Assembly (NCBI GenBank): GCA_964509975.1
Contig: CAZDZO010000022.1
Span: forward strand, 1-16,359
Length of the DNA: 16,359 bases
Source of the DNA: CAZVBV01 sp964509975
GTDB lineage: Bacteria > Patescibacteriota > Gracilibacteria > UBA4473
Direction: 5' to 3'
Of this stretch, positions 15,501 to 16,359 are shown in pieces. Each line of letters begins with the position of its first letter. Within the stretch, counting starts at the first letter, position 1. The notes under the pieces are model-generated. The model was not told the origin of the DNA and did not search any database. It was given only the letters and a program-made list of their open reading frames with translations. A program made the translations under genes and the position numbers.

Positions 15501-16359
15501 CTGATTCCGCTATCACAACAAATAACTGGTACCACATAACTGGTGTATTCAATTCGTCTGATGCAAAAATTTATATAAATGGAGTACTTAATAAATCTGG
15601 ATCAATCTCAGGAGCTCCTACACAACCAACAGCTTTTCGAATTGGAGGAATCGCTACTACGAACTATGAATTTCATGGACACATCAAAGATGCCCGCATC
15701 TACGACCGTGCTCTCTCATCCACCGAAATCACCTCTCTCTACGACCAAGGTCATCTCAAACAAAAACAAGCCACCGTCGGAAATTTGAATAAAGGACTCG
15801 TGGGCCACTGGCCATTGAAATCAAAGTATGAAAAAACAGGAAGTGATCTCATAACAAATGGATCCTTTTCTGATCAAAGTAATTGGAGTATTGGTGATTC
15901 TTGGTCAATAGCCAATGGTATTGCTTCTGCTGATGGAACAAGTGGTACTTATTTACAATGCCAAAGCATACTTACTATTGGAAAAAAATACGCCATTAGT
16001 GCCGATATTATCAGTTTGTCGGGAGGCCTCATTTTTACTTCTGAATGGGGTGCAGAAAATATCTATTCTGTACAACAGGCAGACGTTGGGGAGACAATAA
16101 GTATTGAAATCATAGCCGGAACAAGTATGTTATCTATTTATGGATCTCCGGGAAATACGAGTTCTATTGATAATGTTGTGGTTAAAGAAATTGTTACCGC
16201 CGACACGACTCCCTCTGATAATCATGGAACTATCATGGGTGCAACTGTAAGCGATGATTACACGACTTTTGATGGAGTGAATGATTATATGAGTGTCCCG
16301 ACAGATGTTCTTGATTCAACACAAGGCACGATTACTGTTCGGGTGTATCCCACCGCAAC
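12539..16359 (+). CDS. Second multi-LamG / CBM-like protein with palindrome-filled leader, 3' end outside the window
   Basis: The frame is open from ATG 12539 to the right edge, 1273 codons. Alternative starts are ATG 12839 and TTG 12887; the TTG gives a 37-residue signal peptide. From 12539, about 136 residues of repeat-encoded sequence precede the hydrophobic core (residues 139-149), with likely cleavage after ASA-153. Modules: VTISRGGG (13004), GLVGHWEL (13034), CBM-like 1 (13080-13510), linker ADSTGYANDGA (13521-13604), CBM-like 2 (13605-13965), LamG1 (13975-14525), GLVGHWPL (about 14560), LamG2 (14630-15170), LamG3 (15180-15735), linker GHLKQKQATVGNLNKGLVG, CBM-like 3 (15840-16195), start of LamG4. 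The order matches the preceding gene except that its third CBM-like module is missing here, so this is a tandem duplicate with replaced cargo. A surface glycan-binding role is inferred. Start choice is the main uncertainty. Confidence 0.88.
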   Translation, partial: MNNKKRFRISSLSPWERDRERGNSNTSLLRIKPPQSPLSGGRKISNLISLDRGRCPTRWDRGVSFKRVLNTPDRSRGHAFFVQHKTWQSTAIDSPLNPPSMRGEVSRLAGDGGRKLLNTFFVQLKNCWDPDPFRIRIPILLLLLLFIPLSASALSVTISRGGGQAGLVGHWELNEANENVGSSLFDRGAGDFETDTGSWTIYGTNTVSASTDKAHTGSKSLKITYVNHTNANGAYLYWKDAHDLTTDLVVGRTYRVSYWAAVNAGSNVLVGSNADSYSHGHTFTSESFVNFSFDFTADSTTSNYLYASNMTAGEIIYIDNITLKEITTADSTGYANDGALMNGPTYTAGPTAEGLGEELVTNGTFDADSDWTKDPGWTISANQAHCTTATATAYMSQLDALEIGKKYKVTYTISNYSGTNDVGFSTGTFSFTTGSKVLANGTYSFTAIATGTNISLFGRSTNSFTLDNLTIREVVSPQAMSFDGTDDYVDLNKTLTDDLQDGFTISSWIKPEAIGVTDLIFGDFLKDGLYDKGVVLQFYGNDGNTSRLLGIIGNGDNRIYKYSNTVFDSSDLNTWIHVVYTWDGQTTDASNSKVFINGVIDDGASGENGTFDGLGISTNDATIGSRYNYETNDPRYFTGAITDTRIYDRALTATEVANLYDGSESKMSTGNENQGLVGHWPLNTESLRSSTSVGDATGNDNHGTLAGGATVRNQGYSFDGTDDFISLGTGLAVSNEVSVGAWIKPTGDYSDYNTIVSKRSDTGAANMQYQLFLNTGDGYLGFYTGSIYKTTTTPTAHVWSYFMTTVDSSGNLKFYLNGVQQGTTQTGVSLGTKTDARIDIGQVVHRGLEVFDGNISDVRIYDRALSSTEVTALYNGTDIASPIAHWPLRSGAGDISGNNNHGTVSGATLIGEAASFDGTDEYVLVNNDTELQLDPTEDLFTLSAWINLEAPSVNNAFILGKNSAYGLSIGNDLKPRMYFGQSSSDIVADSAITTNNWYHITGVFNSSDAKIYINGVLNKSGSISGAPTQPTAFRIGGIATTNYEFHGHIKDARIYDRALSSTEITSLYDQGHLKQKQATVGNLNKGLVGHWPLKSKYEKTGSDLITNGSFSDQSNWSIGDSWSIANGIASADGTSGTYLQCQSILTIGKKYAISADIISLSGGLIFTSEWGAENIYSVQQADVGETISIEIIAGTSMLSIYGSPGNTSSIDNVVVKEIVTADTTPSDNHGTIMGATVSDDYTTFDGVNDYMSVPTDVLDSTQGTITVRVYPTA
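12569..12591 (+). repeat. Palindrome TCTCTCTCCC-CAT-GGGAGAGAGA
   Basis: A perfect 10-bp stem with loop CAT, ten codons after ATG 12539. It is followed by CCGAGAGAGAGGG. It looks like a truncated relative of the C-rich double-hairpin elements, which also use loop CAT at 12838-12840. Confidence 0.8.
12632..12728 (+). repeat. C-rich double-hairpin element, second copy
   Basis: Outer arms AAACCCC (12632-12638) and GGGGTTT (12722-12728) enclose hairpin A, TCCCCCT-TATC-AGGGGGA (12644-12661), an extra stem TCTCCC/GGGAGA (12681-12700), and hairpin B, TGTCCCAC-TCG-GTGGGACA (12701-12719). It is open in the frame of the surrounding gene. Confidence 0.75.
12743..12787 (+). repeat. TTGAACA/TGTTCAA hairpin with a 24-base insert in its loop
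   Basis: The stem arms (12743-12749, 12781-12787) and the CATTTTT loop match the other two copies, but 24 bases (12750-12773) are inserted before the loop. The insert contains GAAGTCGAGGGC, the complement of the REP-like sequence at 6343-6354. Exactly eight codons (PDRSRGHA) are added between LNT and FFVQ. Confidence 0.85.
12817..12879 (+). repeat. C-rich double-hairpin element, third copy
   Basis: Outer arms CTCCCCCC (12817-12824) and GGGGGGAG (12872-12879) enclose hairpin A, TCCCCCCTC-CAT-GAGGGGGGA (12829-12849), and hairpin B, GTCTCCCGC-CTT-GCGGGAGAC (12851-12871). All stems are perfect, giving a predicted three-way junction. The in-frame ATG at 12839 lies at the loop of hairpin A, and the right outer arm supplies a GGAG 7 bases before TTG 12887. 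Confidence 0.85.
12887..12907 (+). repeat. TTGAACA/TGTTCAA hairpin, intact copy in the second LamG gene
   Basis: Identical to 8111-8131 over all 21 bases and in the same codon phase (LNTFFVQ). Its TTG is a candidate start codon. Confidence 0.85.
12912..12957 (+). repeat. GGATCCGGATCC palindrome, second copy, with covariation
   Basis: Arms TTGGGATCCGGATCC (12919-12933) and its complement (12939-12953) flank the loop CTTTA. AGAA and TTCT extend the pairing, with a 3-base TTG bulge on the left. Relative to the copy at 8136, a C-G pair has become T-A on both arms, and the extra three bases add one codon (NCW instead of NW), so both the structure and the frame are kept. Confidence 0.85.

Overview
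The window holds four large plus-strand genes or gene parts and almost nothing else. All look like secreted, modular surface proteins. No housekeeping, replication or RNA gene is present, so the taxonomy is inferred from style. Giant proteins built on the GNVGIGTTSP motif, neighbours rich in LamG and CBM-like modules, weak Shine-Dalgarno sequences and many small intergenic palindromes all suggest a Patescibacteria/CPR-type genome such as Peregrinibacteria. Other groups with VGIG-repeat proteins, such as Omnitrophota or Elusimicrobia, cannot be excluded. The standard genetic code reads cleanly throughout.

Layout: (1) 3-6323 is the 3' part of a giant gene, open at the left edge. It carries 17 VGIGTTSP-type seams, one LamG domain, a threefold 115-residue repeat and a Cys-containing C-terminal domain. 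(2) 6324-6649 is a 326-base spacer packed with palindromes: a hairpin on the stop codon, a REP-like element and an inverted pair of 22-base elements. It contains one doubtful 64-codon ORF. (3) 6650-7996 encodes a 448-residue secreted Cys-rich protein. (4) 8012-12484 encodes a 1490-residue protein with a signal peptide, four LamG domains and CBM-like modules between them. (5) 12539 to the right edge encodes a tandem paralogue of (4) with the same module order. It has no stop before the window ends and has an unusually long repeat-filled leader.

The most striking observation is in the leaders of the last two genes. Between the first possible start codon and the signal-peptide core, both reading frames run through stacked palindromes without a stop. 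These are C-rich double-hairpin elements, a TTGAACA/TGTTCAA hairpin, and a GGATCC-based palindrome whose two copies differ by a compensatory base-pair change. In the second gene the stack has grown, and one TTGAACA hairpin carries a 24-base (8-codon) insert in its loop. The three TTGAACA hairpins all lie in the same codon phase. Either palindromes are being accepted in frame at the N terminus, comparable to Rickettsia palindromic elements, or the stack is a structured 5' leader that hands over to a conserved TTG start inside the hairpin.

The second theme is mosaicism. In all three giant proteins, short GC-richer framework segments are conserved at the nucleotide level (107 of 110 bases between the two LamG genes) and flank strongly diverged, often AT-richer cargo modules. 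This points to recombination or conversion at seams as a way of reshuffling surface domains. The genes probably supply cell-surface adhesins or glycan-binding proteins. No enzymatic activity is visible.
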